Part shown: in pieces, positions 17,573-26,350 of the stretch | How the letters are laid out: every line of letters starts with the position of its first letter | Numbering within the stretch: the stretch's first letter is position 1 | Source: DATAZK01 sp963731205 | GTDB taxonomy: Bacteria; Actinomycetota; Actinomycetes; Frankiales; Frankiaceae | Assembly: GCA_963731205.1 (NCBI GenBank) | Contig: CAVSUJ010000002.1 | Span: 1,612,001 to 1,676,000 of the forward strand | Direction of reading: 5' to 3' | DNA length: 64,000 bases | Notes under the pieces: generated by a model | Database searches by the model: none | What the model was told of the DNA's origin: nothing | The model's input: the letters and a program-made list of their open reading frames with translations, nothing else | Made by a program: the position numbers and the translations under genes

Positions 17573-17856
17573 CAGGGATCCTTTTCGGCGCCGTGATTCT
17601 CATTCCGGCGTTGGCATGGTGGAAATTCGGCATGAATGCCGTCCTTGCGTTCTGGTTCGCCTACGTGCTGACGCGTCCGCTCGGCGCGTCCTTCGCCGAC
17701 TACATCAGCAAGCCACGGCACCTAAGCGGCATCGCGTTCGGGGACGGACCTACCTTTGCGGTCCTGACGTTGGCCGTTGCGGGAGTCGTCCTGTATCTCA
17801 CCGTGGCGCGACCCGACCTGCCGCACACTGCGTTGATCTCGGCGGTGTGCTCCTGA
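17573..17856 (+). pseudogene. C-terminal fragment of a COG4705-type membrane-anchored protein, truncated by the IS3 element
   Basis: Starting exactly at the IS right end, the frame reads TGILFGAVILIPALAWWKFG and continues with AFWFAYVLTRPLGASFADYI, the conserved segment of this repeat-containing membrane protein family, then a last helix (FAVLTLAVAGVVLYLTVA) and a stop at 17856. The family normally has about 250 residues with two similar halves; only about 93 residues remain here. No N-terminal part is visible on the other side of the IS, so sequence was lost. The usual substrate or role of the family is not established. Confidence 0.65.
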
Positions 17857-18029
17857 ATCTTCGCGTCGCGGGGTGATGATCAGCCAGCCGTGTCCGGCCG
17901 TCTCGTGGATCCACACCTCGCTATCAGGCTGGCACTGGCGTGAAAGCCCTAGCCCGTGACTTTAAGGTGGATCGCAATGGGGCGGCTGCCGGAAAACTGA
18001 TGGGCCAGGCCTGATCTGCACCATTCATC

Positions 18030-18072
18030 GGAGCGGGCGACCGGGATCGAACCGGCATGGCCAGCTTGGAAG
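18030..18072 (-). other. 3' fragment of tRNA-Gly (anticodon TCC), likely old attachment site
   Basis: Read on the minus strand, the piece contains CTTCCAAGCTGG (3' side of an anticodon arm with TCC), a T arm GCCGG-TTCGATC-CCGGT and an acceptor strand CGCCCGC plus T and CC, as in tRNA-Gly genes beginning GCGGGCG. The 5' half of the tRNA is missing. A bare 3' half is what site-specific integration at a tRNA leaves at the far end of an element. By its orientation such an element would lie to the right, with the intact tRNA beyond it. The rest of 17857-18111 shows no gene. Confidence 0.6.
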
Positions 18073-18111
18073 GTCCTGGCGTCCGGTGGCCGATTGGCGT
18101 TGACATCACAA

Positions 18112-18774
18112 TCATGACTCCATCAGCCCAGCTCGGCCAGTAGGCGATTCCTCGCTAGTGGCAGGCGTTTCCGGCATATGGGGTGTGCCCGCCAGGGCAC
18201 GTGCGGCCGGTAATGGACTTCCGCCGGAGGGGTCGTGCCGTCCGTTTCGGTGGGCGTGTTCGGCACTATCGGATGGGCGAGCGACGAGCCAGTCGACGCT
18301 GAATCGGCCGGCACCGGTGAGCGCCCCCGCGAGTGCCATGGCCGCCAGTGCGAGATTGAGCTGGTAGCCGGGAGGCACGCTGATCGAGTTGATTCCGGTG
18401 GCCCAGGTGATCGTGATCATCGCCATCACCATGTCGCCGAGCAACGCCAACCCAGCCACGCGCGTGCAAAAGCCAGCAGCCATGGCGATTCCACCGCCGA
18501 ACTCGATAAGACCTGCTAGCACGGCGAAGAATCCTCCCGGTCGCAAATGCGCCGCGTTCGCCATGTAGATCGAGGTCTGATGAATGCCGTGCGGTCCGCC
18601 GGAGGCGGGAAACCATCCGAAGAGCTTGGCGCCGCCGTAGTAGATGAATACCCAAGCCAGGGCAACGCGGAGCACGAGCAGTGCGATGTCGACGGCAAGC
18701 CCAGCCGATGCTGTTCCGAACGGGATTTTTGACCACCGGGCAGAACGGCGCTGAGGCAGAGTCACGCTTCCCAT
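18112..18774 (-). CDS. DoxX family membrane protein
   Basis: A 220-residue protein with four predicted membrane helices in the DoxX pattern: ALLVLRVALAWVFIYYGGAK near the N-terminus with the usual GGAKLFG turn, then FFAVLAGLIEFGGGIAMAAG, LALLGDMVMAMITITWATGI and LALAAMALAGALTGAGRFSV with the closing D. DoxX proteins are small inner-membrane proteins linked to quinone or thiol redox; the substrate is unknown here. The N-terminal 20 residues overlap the end of the upstream desaturase-like gene by 13 bases, so the two are co-transcribed. The C-terminal 60 residues are a polar tail absent from many relatives. Confidence 0.75.
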   Translation of the reverse strand: MGSVTLPQRRSARWSKIPFGTASAGLAVDIALLVLRVALAWVFIYYGGAKLFGWFPASGGPHGIHQTSIYMANAAHLRPGGFFAVLAGLIEFGGGIAMAAGFCTRVAGLALLGDMVMAMITITWATGINSISVPPGYQLNLALAAMALAGALTGAGRFSVDWLVARPSDSAEHAHRNGRHDPSGGSPLPAARALAGTPHMPETPATSEESPTGRAGLMES

Positions 18775-19916
18775 TTCGCCACCAACCTTTCGCGGGCTGT
18801 CGTAAATTTCTTCGACGTGTCACCGGAACCACTGATGGCGACGGCAGCCTCATCAACGGGTTTAAGCGCTCCTGTGGCTAGCCGGATGGACGGAAGCGAG
18901 ACTCGTTCCGGTGTCGGGCGGAATGGACTCAGAAGTTGCGCGCCGAACACCGCCACGTGATGTGCTCGAGGCCCCTGCTGCTCGACCCTGAGGGGTCGGC
19001 CTGGCAGCCCGGTGTCGGCCCGGATTGTTTCGGGAGTCGGGAACACCGCCCGATGACACAGCTGATCCCAGATCGTCAGTGTGAAACCGAGATTCACGTC
19101 CTGCGGACCGGTCAGCCGGTGATGGATGCGGTGGTAGTTCGGGCTGACGAACACGCGTCCGAGCGGCCCGAAGCTCAGGTCGGTGTTGGAGTGCGCGAAC
19201 GCGACCGCGCCGCCGTAGATGACCAGCAGCCACGACGGCATTGCCCCGTTGGCGAGTAGCACCAGAGCGGGAATCACCGCCAGCACGTAGGAGACGTGGA
19301 TGAGCGGGTGGGTGCGAAACACCGTTAGGACGTTCATGTCTTCCTGCGAATGGTGCAGCTCATGAAACCGCCACAACATCCGCACCCGATGATTTGCCAG
19401 ATGCACCGCCCAGTTGCCCGCATCCATGGCCACCACGATGAGGGCGATGAAAGCCCAGCGGGGAACCGCTCCGATCCTGGGAAGGACCACCCACGGTGCG
19501 ACGGTGCGCGCGAGCTCGGAGAACGACAGGGTGAGCGCAGCAACGAGCGGCAGGACGACGATGACGTGCAGGCCGGTGAAGAGCGCGTCCTGACGATGCC
19601 CCCGTGCAACGACCGGTCGCAGTTGCGCCGGGCGCAACCGCTCCACGACAAGGAACAACGCCAGCATCGCAAGGGCCAACGGTCCGACAAACTCGACATG
19701 GAGATCCTTGAGCGAGCCGGTGAAGTCCGCCCCTCCCCAACGGGTCGACCAACCGACGACCACCAGGAAGCCAGCCAGCGCTGGAACCCACAAAGCTGTG
19801 AGGTAGACGCGGGAGGGCAGCCCCTCCCGAGTAGTCCGCCCCTCAGTAGAGGTGGATGCACCAGAGGCCTCGATGGTCACCGTCGCCATGAAGGCGTGGC
19901 CTGTTCTATGCCGCAT
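18762..19916 (-). CDS. Sterol desaturase / fatty acid hydroxylase family di-iron membrane enzyme
   Basis: A 384-residue multi-pass membrane protein with the histidine boxes of the fatty acid hydroxylase superfamily: AVHLANHRVRMLWRFHELHH gives HxxxH and HxxHH, then AHSN, and NYHRIHHR gives the last box. These histidines bind a di-iron centre that hydroxylates or desaturates lipids. ATG 19916 is chosen because GGGAG lies six bases upstream; longer versions would run into the upstream lipoprotein gene. The residues after about 300 are an extra tail. It sits between a lipoprotein gene and DoxX on the same strand. The lipid substrate is not identifiable. Confidence 0.7.
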   Translation of the reverse strand: MRHRTGHAFMATVTIEASGASTSTEGRTTREGLPSRVYLTALWVPALAGFLVVVGWSTRWGGADFTGSLKDLHVEFVGPLALAMLALFLVVERLRPAQLRPVVARGHRQDALFTGLHVIVVLPLVAALTLSFSELARTVAPWVVLPRIGAVPRWAFIALIVVAMDAGNWAVHLANHRVRMLWRFHELHHSQEDMNVLTVFRTHPLIHVSYVLAVIPALVLLANGAMPSWLLVIYGGAVAFAHSNTDLSFGPLGRVFVSPNYHRIHHRLTGPQDVNLGFTLTIWDQLCHRAVFPTPETIRADTGLPGRPLRVEQQGPRAHHVAVFGAQLLSPFRPTPERVSLPSIRLATGALKPVDEAAVAISGSGDTSKKFTTARERLVAKWEA

Positions 19917-19947
19917 GGTCGACTCCCAGACAACGACGCCGTTGCCG

Positions 19948-20448
19948 CTAGAACGCGGCACCGCCGCCACTCGCGGCCTTCGAGGGCGCGGCTGCGGTGT
20001 TGATCGGGTTGCCGCTGGCATCCAGAGCCAGCCAAAGACCAAACTGATCCTTGAGGTTCTGCCCTTTCGCGTCCCCGGGAGCGCTGTCCTGGACAAACGT
20101 GAATGCGGGGTGTCCGTTCACGACCACTTGGGTGCCGTTGACCTTCACGGCCGGCCAGACTGTGAGGCAGCTCCCCGTGCAGTTCGGGTTGGCCGCGGAG
20201 TCTCCGACGAGCTCGTACACCGTGCGCCCGGCAGGGTCGACGAGCACGGTGCCGATGGACGTCGAACGGGTCTTCAGGCCGCTGGTGGATGCGGCCCCCA
20301 CTGCAGCGCCCTGCGGCGATGTGGAATCGCCGGACGCCGCCGGCTTGACAGAGGATGAGCTGGAGCTACTGCAGCCTGCGACCAGCGCCACGAGGGCCGT
20401 GGCGCCCGCGGCGCACACGCCCAACTTTCCGATACCGACGGTTGACAT
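19948..20448 (-). CDS. Secreted lipoprotein of the COG4315 repeat family
   Basis: A 166-residue lipoprotein: signal peptide with lipobox LVALVAGC at residues 20-27, a Ser-rich linker, then two copies of the short repeat of the COG4315/PF03640 family, visible as TVLVDPAGRTVYELVGDSAA with PNCTGSCLTVWPAV, and later HPAFTFVQDSAPGDAKGQNL. Members are extracytoplasmic, of unknown function, and often sit beside redox or electron-transfer membrane genes. It lies 32 bases upstream of the desaturase-like gene on the same strand. Confidence 0.75.
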   Translation of the reverse strand: MSTVGIGKLGVCAAGATALVALVAGCSSSSSSSVKPAASGDSTSPQGAAVGAASTSGLKTRSTSIGTVLVDPAGRTVYELVGDSAANPNCTGSCLTVWPAVKVNGTQVVVNGHPAFTFVQDSAPGDAKGQNLKDQFGLWLALDASGNPINTAAAPSKAASGGGAAF

Positions 20449-20650
20449 TTGCTACCTCGAATCTTGTTAGGAGCCACCGAACGAGTGGCTTGCCTTTGGG
20501 GCACGTACCTGGACGGGCGCGGAGGCGATCCCCGGCGCCGTGTTGGTTGGCGCTAGGTCTTAGTTGGTGGCGCGTACAGCCTGTTCGACAACGCTGACGA
20601 CCGTGCCCGGCTGCGAGGCGAGCGAAAGGTGCGACGTCTGGCGGCGGTCA

Positions 20651-21547
20651 TCACGGTTGCGGTTGTGCTGCTGAGTCGTGGCCGGGCTCGTCTGCAAGGA
20701 AGGCGACGGTACGCGCGGCGGCGTCCTCGGCGTACTGGAAGATCGAGCCGTGCGAGGCGTCCGGGTAGATGTGGAGCCGCGCGTCGGGGATGAGCGCGGC
20801 CAGTAGGTGGCTGGCCTTAGTCGGGATCATGACGTCGTGGTCGCCTTGGAGCACGAGGGTGGGCTGGGTGATGCCCGTCAGTCGCTCGACCGTCGCCCAG
20901 TCCTGGCGCCCCCAGCTCACCACGGCCCGGTATTGAGCATCCTTGGCCTCGAGGGAGGGCCCAGTGTCGCGGCCCGCCTGACGCGCGAAGATGCGGCCTG
21001 CGGACGCCTGGCCGGCGTTGAGACTTTCCGCCGAGCCGGTGTAGAAGACCCTGAGGTAGCCCTCGGGTGTGTTGTCATCGACCACGACACCTTCGATGAC
21101 CTCGGCCGACCAGCCCTCCATGCCCGGCGCACCCTTCGGTCCGGTGCCCGCGAGGATCAGTCTGCGGACCCGGTCGGGGGTGGTGATGGCAATCTCCTGG
21201 GCGGCGAAACCGCCGAGGGAAAATCCGAAGAGGTCGACCCGCGTTAAGGCGAGCGCGTCGAGGAACGAGAGGGCGTCCATTGCCATCTGCTCGACTGTCT
21301 CGGCGGGTTTCCCGGTGCTGCTGCCGACGCCGGCGTTGTCGAACAGGATGACCTCCCGGTGGGTCGCGACAGCGTCGATGAGGACGGGGTCCCAGTTGTC
21401 GACGTTGCCGCGGAAGTGTTGAAGGAAGACCAGAGGCGGGACGCTGGAGGTGTTCCCGAAGCGGCGGTAGGCGTAGGTGACTCCGTTGCCGGCGTCGATC
21501 GTGAGGAGCTCGGCCGAAACGAGACCGGTGGGCGTGACAATGGGCAT
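20651..21547 (-). CDS. Alpha/beta hydrolase
   Basis: A 298-residue cytoplasmic alpha/beta hydrolase: oxyanion region FLQHFRGNVDNWDP, nucleophile elbow DLFGFSLGGFAAQ (Ser in G-x-S-x-G), acid Asp in LVLQGDHDVMIP and His in YPDASHGSIFQ, so the triad is complete. No cap domain is obvious beyond the usual helical insert at residues 130 to 200. The nearest recognisable group is esterases and haloperoxidase-like hydrolases; the substrate is unknown. ATG 21547 follows GAAAGG. A hairpin at 21586-21618 separates it from the hydrolase gene upstream. Confidence 0.75.
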   Translation of the reverse strand: MPIVTPTGLVSAELLTIDAGNGVTYAYRRFGNTSSVPPLVFLQHFRGNVDNWDPVLIDAVATHREVILFDNAGVGSSTGKPAETVEQMAMDALSFLDALALTRVDLFGFSLGGFAAQEIAITTPDRVRRLILAGTGPKGAPGMEGWSAEVIEGVVVDDNTPEGYLRVFYTGSAESLNAGQASAGRIFARQAGRDTGPSLEAKDAQYRAVVSWGRQDWATVERLTGITQPTLVLQGDHDVMIPTKASHLLAALIPDARLHIYPDASHGSIFQYAEDAAARTVAFLADEPGHDSAAQPQP

Positions 21548-21585
21548 GGTGGACCTTTCGTTCAGATTGAAGCGGGGTTCGGGCA

Positions 21586-21618
21586 GCTCCCGCCCTGGGC
21601 GTTCCCCAGGGCGGGAGC
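21586..21618 (-). terminator. Terminator-like hairpin between two hydrolase genes
   Basis: A 14-base perfect inverted repeat (GCTCCCGCCCTGGG at 21586-21599 and its complement at 21605-21618) with a five-base loop. It lies just after the stop at 21645 of the secreted hydrolase gene in the direction of transcription. There is no T-run, which is common in high-GC actinobacteria. Confidence 0.6.
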
Positions 21619-21644
21619 GGGACGTGCAGTGGTGCTGTCGTCTG

Positions 21645-22508
21645 CTACTTATCCTGTGCGGCCCTCTCGATCAGTGCGGTGATCGTGTTCGGCACCTCGA
21701 GCATGGAGAGGTGGTCGGCGTTGCCGGTGACGATCACTCCGTGAGCGCGCTTGGCCATGACGAGCTGTTCGGCCGGCGGGATGACTTTGTCGGCGGTACC
21801 GATGAAGAAGAAGCTCTTGATGCGGCTCCATGCCGGAGTCTTTGAAGGGGCCTTCAGGGCGCTCAGGGTGACCGGCTGCTGGCTGGCGGCGAGCTCCTGG
21901 GTCTGCGCGGTGGGCAGCTTGGCGGCGAAGATGTTCTTGAACAGCTCCGGCTTGATGTAGGTGTCGACGTCGCCCTTGGGCGCCCGCGGATAGAGCACGA
22001 AGTTGAAGACCGTGCCCGGATTGGGAACGGCGAGTGCGGACCCGGGCTTGGCGCTGGTCAACCCGATGACGCTTTCGTCCTTCGCGGGTGCGTAGGCGTC
22101 GATGTAGACCAGCGCCTCGACCCGTGGGGTCGTGGTGGCGGCGTTGGTGATCACGCTGCCGCCGTAGGAGTGGCCGACGAGCACGACAGGCCCGGTGGTG
22201 GCTTGGTTGACGAACGCCGCGACGTTCGCGGCGTCGGTGGCGAGGCCGCCCAGCGGGTTGGGCGCGTTGAGGACGGTGTACCCGTCGTGCTGGAGCTTCT
22301 GGGTGACGGGCGCGAAGCTCGACGCGTCGGCCCAGGCGCCGTGCACGAGCACGATGGTGGGCTTGGCTGCACTGCTCGGCGCCGGGGTGTGCGAGGGCTG
22401 GGTGGCCGCCGATGCGAGCGCGGGCGTCGCGACGCCCAGGCCGGCGATGGCCGCTAGGGCCGCGGTGGAGGTCAGGAGCTTGGTGCGCTGGAGGTGGTGG
22501 ATGGACAT
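21645..22508 (-). CDS. Secreted alpha/beta hydrolase
   Basis: A 287-residue exported hydrolase. Signal peptide residues 1-34 (LLTSTAALAAIAGLGVATPA then LASAA), followed by a short Ser/Pro linker. The core has TIVLVHGAWADASSFAPV, the nucleophile elbow VLVGHSYGGSVITNA, Asp in FFIGTADKVIPP and His in GNADHLSMLEVP. The combination of GAWADASSF and SYGGSVI is typical of the plant-esterase/pheophorbidase-like group of bacterial hydrolases. The start has a clear AAGGAG site. The gene is followed by a hairpin and preceded by a third hydrolase and the LuxR regulator on the same strand. Confidence 0.8.
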   Translation of the reverse strand: MSIHHLQRTKLLTSTAALAAIAGLGVATPALASAATQPSHTPAPSSAAKPTIVLVHGAWADASSFAPVTQKLQHDGYTVLNAPNPLGGLATDAANVAAFVNQATTGPVVLVGHSYGGSVITNAATTTPRVEALVYIDAYAPAKDESVIGLTSAKPGSALAVPNPGTVFNFVLYPRAPKGDVDTYIKPELFKNIFAAKLPTAQTQELAASQQPVTLSALKAPSKTPAWSRIKSFFFIGTADKVIPPAEQLVMAKRAHGVIVTGNADHLSMLEVPNTITALIERAAQDK

Positions 22509-22573
22509 GGTGTCTCCTTACGGACGGGCGCGGTCGCGCCGTTGGGTGGGATGGAACAGCGGGAAAGGACAGG

Positions 22574-23407
22574 TCAGCGGGCGAGGAAGCCGAGCAGTGC
22601 CGCGTTGAACTGCTCGGCGTGCGAGACGTTGATGCCGTGCGGACCGCCCTCGATGACGACCAACTCGCTGCCGGTGACAGCGGCGGCCGACCGGCGGCCG
22701 CTGACATGGAAGGGCACGACCGCGTCGGAGTCCCCGTGGATGATCAGAGTCGGTACGTCAAACTTCTCTAGGTCGGGCCGGAAGTCGGTGCGTCCGAACT
22801 GTGAGGGACCGGTGAGGGTGGCACGCGCCGAGGCGACGTTGGCCAGATCGCGCCCGAAGAGGCGCTGCGGCTCGCTTACCGTGGACGTAGCTGCGGCGGA
22901 GTAGAGCAGAGTCAGGAACTGGTCGACGAAGCCCGCGCGATCGGCGCGGATGCCGGCCTCGAAGTGCGCGATGGTGGCGTCGTCGAGCCCGCCCTCAGGG
23001 TTGCCTTCGGTGACGTGCAGGAACGGAGTGACCGAGCTCGCGAGGACCGCCTTAGCGATTCGGGCCGTGCCGTGGTGGGAGATGTAGCGCGCGACCGCGC
23101 CGCCACCGGCGGAGAAGCCGACCAGCGTCACGCCGGACAGGTCGAGTTGAGTGAGGAGGGCGTCGAGGTCGGAGGCGATGGTGTCGTAGTCGTGACCGTC
23201 CCAGCTCGGCGAGGACCGCCCGAACCCGCGACGGTCGTAGGTGATGGCCTGGTAGCCGGCGTCGACCAGAGCGGTGACCTGCTTTTCCCAGGACCGGCCG
23301 GAAAGCGGCCATCCGTGGATCAGCACGACCGGCGCCCCACCCCCCTGGACTTCGTAGTACAGCTCGACCGGCGAACCGTTCTCGGAGCCGACAGTGATCT
23401 TGGGCAT
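22574..23407 (-). CDS. Alpha/beta hydrolase, non-haem haloperoxidase-like
   Basis: A 277-residue alpha/beta hydrolase very close in pattern to bacterial cofactor-free haloperoxidases and aryl esterases: VVLIHGWPLSGRSWEKQ, YDRRGFGRSSPSWDGHDYDT, elbow TLVGFSAGGGAVARYIS, Asp in LIIHGDSDAVVPF and His in EGGPHGINVSHAEQFN. The triad is Ser, Asp, His. Members hydrolyse esters and can make peracids; halogenation is not the natural role. It sits directly downstream of the LuxR/LAL regulator gene and upstream of the secreted hydrolase, so it may be under that regulator. Confidence 0.85.
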   Translation of the reverse strand: MPKITVGSENGSPVELYYEVQGGGAPVVLIHGWPLSGRSWEKQVTALVDAGYQAITYDRRGFGRSSPSWDGHDYDTIASDLDALLTQLDLSGVTLVGFSAGGGAVARYISHHGTARIAKAVLASSVTPFLHVTEGNPEGGLDDATIAHFEAGIRADRAGFVDQFLTLLYSAAATSTVSEPQRLFGRDLANVASARATLTGPSQFGRTDFRPDLEKFDVPTLIIHGDSDAVVPFHVSGRRSAAAVTGSELVVIEGGPHGINVSHAEQFNAALLGFLAR

Positions 23408-23632
23408 CTGGTTCTCTCATCCGTCCCTCGAGGTGGTGGCAGGACGGCGTGAGGGACATCGGCACCGGTCCGGGTGAGCGGAGCCCGCTTCTCGTCGCTG
23501 AGTGCCGGCGGTTGCTCAATACCGAGCCTCGCGAGGACGGACGCAGTCGCAATCCGTCGGATGACTTCACCTATCGACGTACGCGCGTTCGTCACCGACC
23601 CACCACGCGGGCCGGCGTCCCTTGCGAACGTC

Positions 23633-26350
23633 TCAGGGGGTTCGGGAGCGGTCGGCCGGTCCACCGGCTAGTGCGTCGCGCAACGAGGCGCGGGAGGTGA
23701 TCTCCAGCTTGGGGAAGATGCGGTACAGGTGTGTGCCGACCGTGCGAGGAGAGAGGTAGAGTTGGGCCCCGATCTGCCTGTTGCTCAGCCCGGACGCTGC
23801 GAGCTCGGCGATGCGCAACTCTTGCTCCGTCAGGCGCGCGAGCCGGGCGGTGGCCTCGTCACCGGACGATCCCGCTAACGAGAGCTCGTGTGCGGCTCGC
23901 TCCGCCCACGGCGGGGTGCCAAGCGCCTCAAACAGCTCGACCGCACGGGCCAAGGTCACTCGGGCGCGGCGCACGTCGCGGTGGCGCCGTAGCCACCTGC
24001 CGTGCGCCAGGCTGATGCGGGCCAGGTCGAACGGAAAGCTCGGCCCGGCGGGATGTGCGGTCGCGGTCGTGAACAACCGGTCCGCCTCCGCCGTTGGATC
24101 GGTGATCGCCAGAGCAGCGGTGGTCAGCATGTCCATCCGCGGTGACACCGCCGGCACGCCCTGAGCGGCCGCCGCTTGGGCGTGTCGGCGCGCCTGGTCG
24201 GTGTGACCCGTTGCCATCCCAGCCTCGACGATGTCGAGCAGACACCGGAACGACTCATGGGCGTACGGGCGGAAGGACCCGGGCGAGGTGAGCCCAATCG
24301 CGTAGCCCCACGCCCGGTCGTACTCGCCAACCGCGAGCAAGCCGGCCAGCGCGGCACCCTCCACGTGCTGGAGCATCACCCCCAGTCCCCGCGGGCGGGC
24401 CCATACGTCGACCGAGAAGCCCAGCTCGCGGGCACCTGCGATGTCACCACGCTGAGCCAGGACCCGAGAGTAGAACGCGCGGAAGAGATAGGTGAACATC
24501 TCGAACCCGAGCTGGGTGCTGAGCTCCACACCACGGGCGAACGTAGCGGCAGCTTCGTCCCAGAGCCCTGCGGCCGTCTGGTGGAGGAGCGTGAGTTGCA
24601 GCAAGGTCATCACGTCGGACTGAGCTCCGGCCCCGGCCTCGCGTGCCACCACCCTCTCCACGAAAGAGCGGTGCTCGCCTAGCGAGTCGACCCAGAACGC
24701 ACAGAGCGCCAACAGCGTCACGTCCCGTGGGCCGTGGCCGGGCAGGGTGAATGCCTTGGCCACGCGGGCGCGAGCACCGTCGGCATGACGCAGGAGGTCT
24801 CCCCCGACGTCGCGCACCAGCAGGATCACCGGCCCGAGCCGCTCGACATGCTCGTCGACCATCGGCTCGGTCGACTCCCACAGGACCGGATCCGCCGAGT
24901 ACATACTGACCACGACCAGCACGTGGACGAGGCGAGCGAGCGTCTCGTCGTCCATGTCATGGCCGTGCCGTTGAAGCGTGTTCAGGACAAGGCGATGTGT
25001 AGGCACCACCGCGCCGTCGCGGTAGAGCCGCAGGTACACGTCGGTGAGCACCGTCGACGGAGAGGCCAGGTCACCGTTGAGCTGGTCCAGCCGGCCGAGC
25101 AACGCAGCGGCGACATCAAGGAGGCCGGCCTGGCTGGCGACGAAGGCGGCGTCGGCGAGGCGTCGCTCCCGCCGGTCCGGATGCTCGCTCAGCGCCGCAG
25201 CATTGACGAGCAGTCGGACCGCGACAGCGGCCCCACCACGTCGGGCCGCGTGCTCGGCACCCATCTGCACCACGCGAGCGACATCCTCGTCAGGCTCGAC
25301 CGTGGCGGACGCCAGGTGATGGGCGCGTCGAAGCGGGTCGCCCGACCGGACCTCTGCCAGATGCAGGTGCGCGGCACGCAGTTGCTGCGACGATGCCGCA
25401 CCGACCACCGCGGATCGCACTAGGGGGTGGCGGAACGCCGGTCGATCGTGCGGCGAGTGCAGGTCGACGAGCCCAGCGGTGCCGGCTACGTCGAGACGGT
25501 GGTCGAGTCGGTGGTTCCCGTCGTCGTCCACCACGCCGTCGAGCGCCAGGAGCAGAAGGGCAAACTGCTCGTCCTGCGGGAGCCTGCCGAGCCGCTGGGC
25601 GTACACCCGCTCGAGACGTCGTGGCAGTGGCAGCTCCGGTCGCGAGGCTGCGGTGGGGCTGGCGGCCAGCGAGGCCGGCATCTCGGCGAGCGCCAGCGGA
25701 TTGCCCACCGCCCACCGGAGTACCTCGGCCCGGAGCTCCGCGGACAGTGCGGGGTGATTGGCGTCGAGGAGCTTGGCCGAGCTCGCCGGGTCGAGCGGCG
25801 ACAGCTCGAGATGCTCGATGCCGGCGATGTCGAGGTCGGTGGGCTCTTCGGTGCGGAGGCCCAGCACGACCGACACCGCGGCGTCGCTGAGCCGGCGCGC
25901 CACGAACATCAGGACCTCACCGCTTGCAGAATCGATCCAGTGGGCGTCGTCGACGATGAGGAGACGCGGCGAGTCGGTGCTTGCCAGCACGAGAAGGTCC
26001 AGGACGGCCGTGCCCAGCGCCGAGACGGCGGGAGCATCGCCGACCGTGCGCCCAAGCACCACCTCGACGGCACTGCGCTGATGATCGGCCAGCGCGCCCA
26101 CATGCGCGTCGAGTGGGCGCAGGATTCGGTCGAGGGCGGCGTACGGGAACTCTTGCTCGGCCTCCACGCACTGGTATCGGGCAACCGACCAACCCTCGGC
26201 CCGGGCACGTCGGGCGCAATCATCCAGGAGTGCGGTCTTGCCCACCCCCGCATCACCCTCGACGACGAGGGCTCGCAGCTGACCCGTCAGCACGCCGGTG
26301 AACCGGCCGATCTCTTGCGACCGGCCGACAAGATCGCTGGTGGACCCCAT
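23633..26350 (-). CDS. LuxR-family regulator of the LAL (MalT-like) type with AAA ATPase
   Basis: A 905-residue regulator. From the N-terminus it has VGRSQEIGRFTGVL, Walker A VVEGDAGVGKTALLDD, Walker B RLLIVDDAHWIDSA, a long helical repeat region from about 300 to 800, and a C-terminal LuxR helix-turn-helix LTEQELRIAELAASGLSNRQ with IGAQLYLSPRTVGTHLYRIF. Large ATP-binding LuxR proteins switch on nearby operons when they bind a small ligand; the three hydrolases downstream are the obvious targets but no site is proven. ATG 26350 is chosen for its GAGGAG site nine bases upstream. The GTG at 26383 is rejected because the bases between belong to a methyltransferase remnant. Confidence 0.85.
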   Translation of the reverse strand: MGSTSDLVGRSQEIGRFTGVLTGQLRALVVEGDAGVGKTALLDDCARRARAEGWSVARYQCVEAEQEFPYAALDRILRPLDAHVGALADHQRSAVEVVLGRTVGDAPAVSALGTAVLDLLVLASTDSPRLLIVDDAHWIDSASGEVLMFVARRLSDAAVSVVLGLRTEEPTDLDIAGIEHLELSPLDPASSAKLLDANHPALSAELRAEVLRWAVGNPLALAEMPASLAASPTAASRPELPLPRRLERVYAQRLGRLPQDEQFALLLLALDGVVDDDGNHRLDHRLDVAGTAGLVDLHSPHDRPAFRHPLVRSAVVGAASSQQLRAAHLHLAEVRSGDPLRRAHHLASATVEPDEDVARVVQMGAEHAARRGGAAVAVRLLVNAAALSEHPDRRERRLADAAFVASQAGLLDVAAALLGRLDQLNGDLASPSTVLTDVYLRLYRDGAVVPTHRLVLNTLQRHGHDMDDETLARLVHVLVVVSMYSADPVLWESTEPMVDEHVERLGPVILLVRDVGGDLLRHADGARARVAKAFTLPGHGPRDVTLLALCAFWVDSLGEHRSFVERVVAREAGAGAQSDVMTLLQLTLLHQTAAGLWDEAAATFARGVELSTQLGFEMFTYLFRAFYSRVLAQRGDIAGARELGFSVDVWARPRGLGVMLQHVEGAALAGLLAVGEYDRAWGYAIGLTSPGSFRPYAHESFRCLLDIVEAGMATGHTDQARRHAQAAAAQGVPAVSPRMDMLTTAALAITDPTAEADRLFTTATAHPAGPSFPFDLARISLAHGRWLRRHRDVRRARVTLARAVELFEALGTPPWAERAAHELSLAGSSGDEATARLARLTEQELRIAELAASGLSNRQIGAQLYLSPRTVGTHLYRIFPKLEITSRASLRDALAGGPADRSRTP

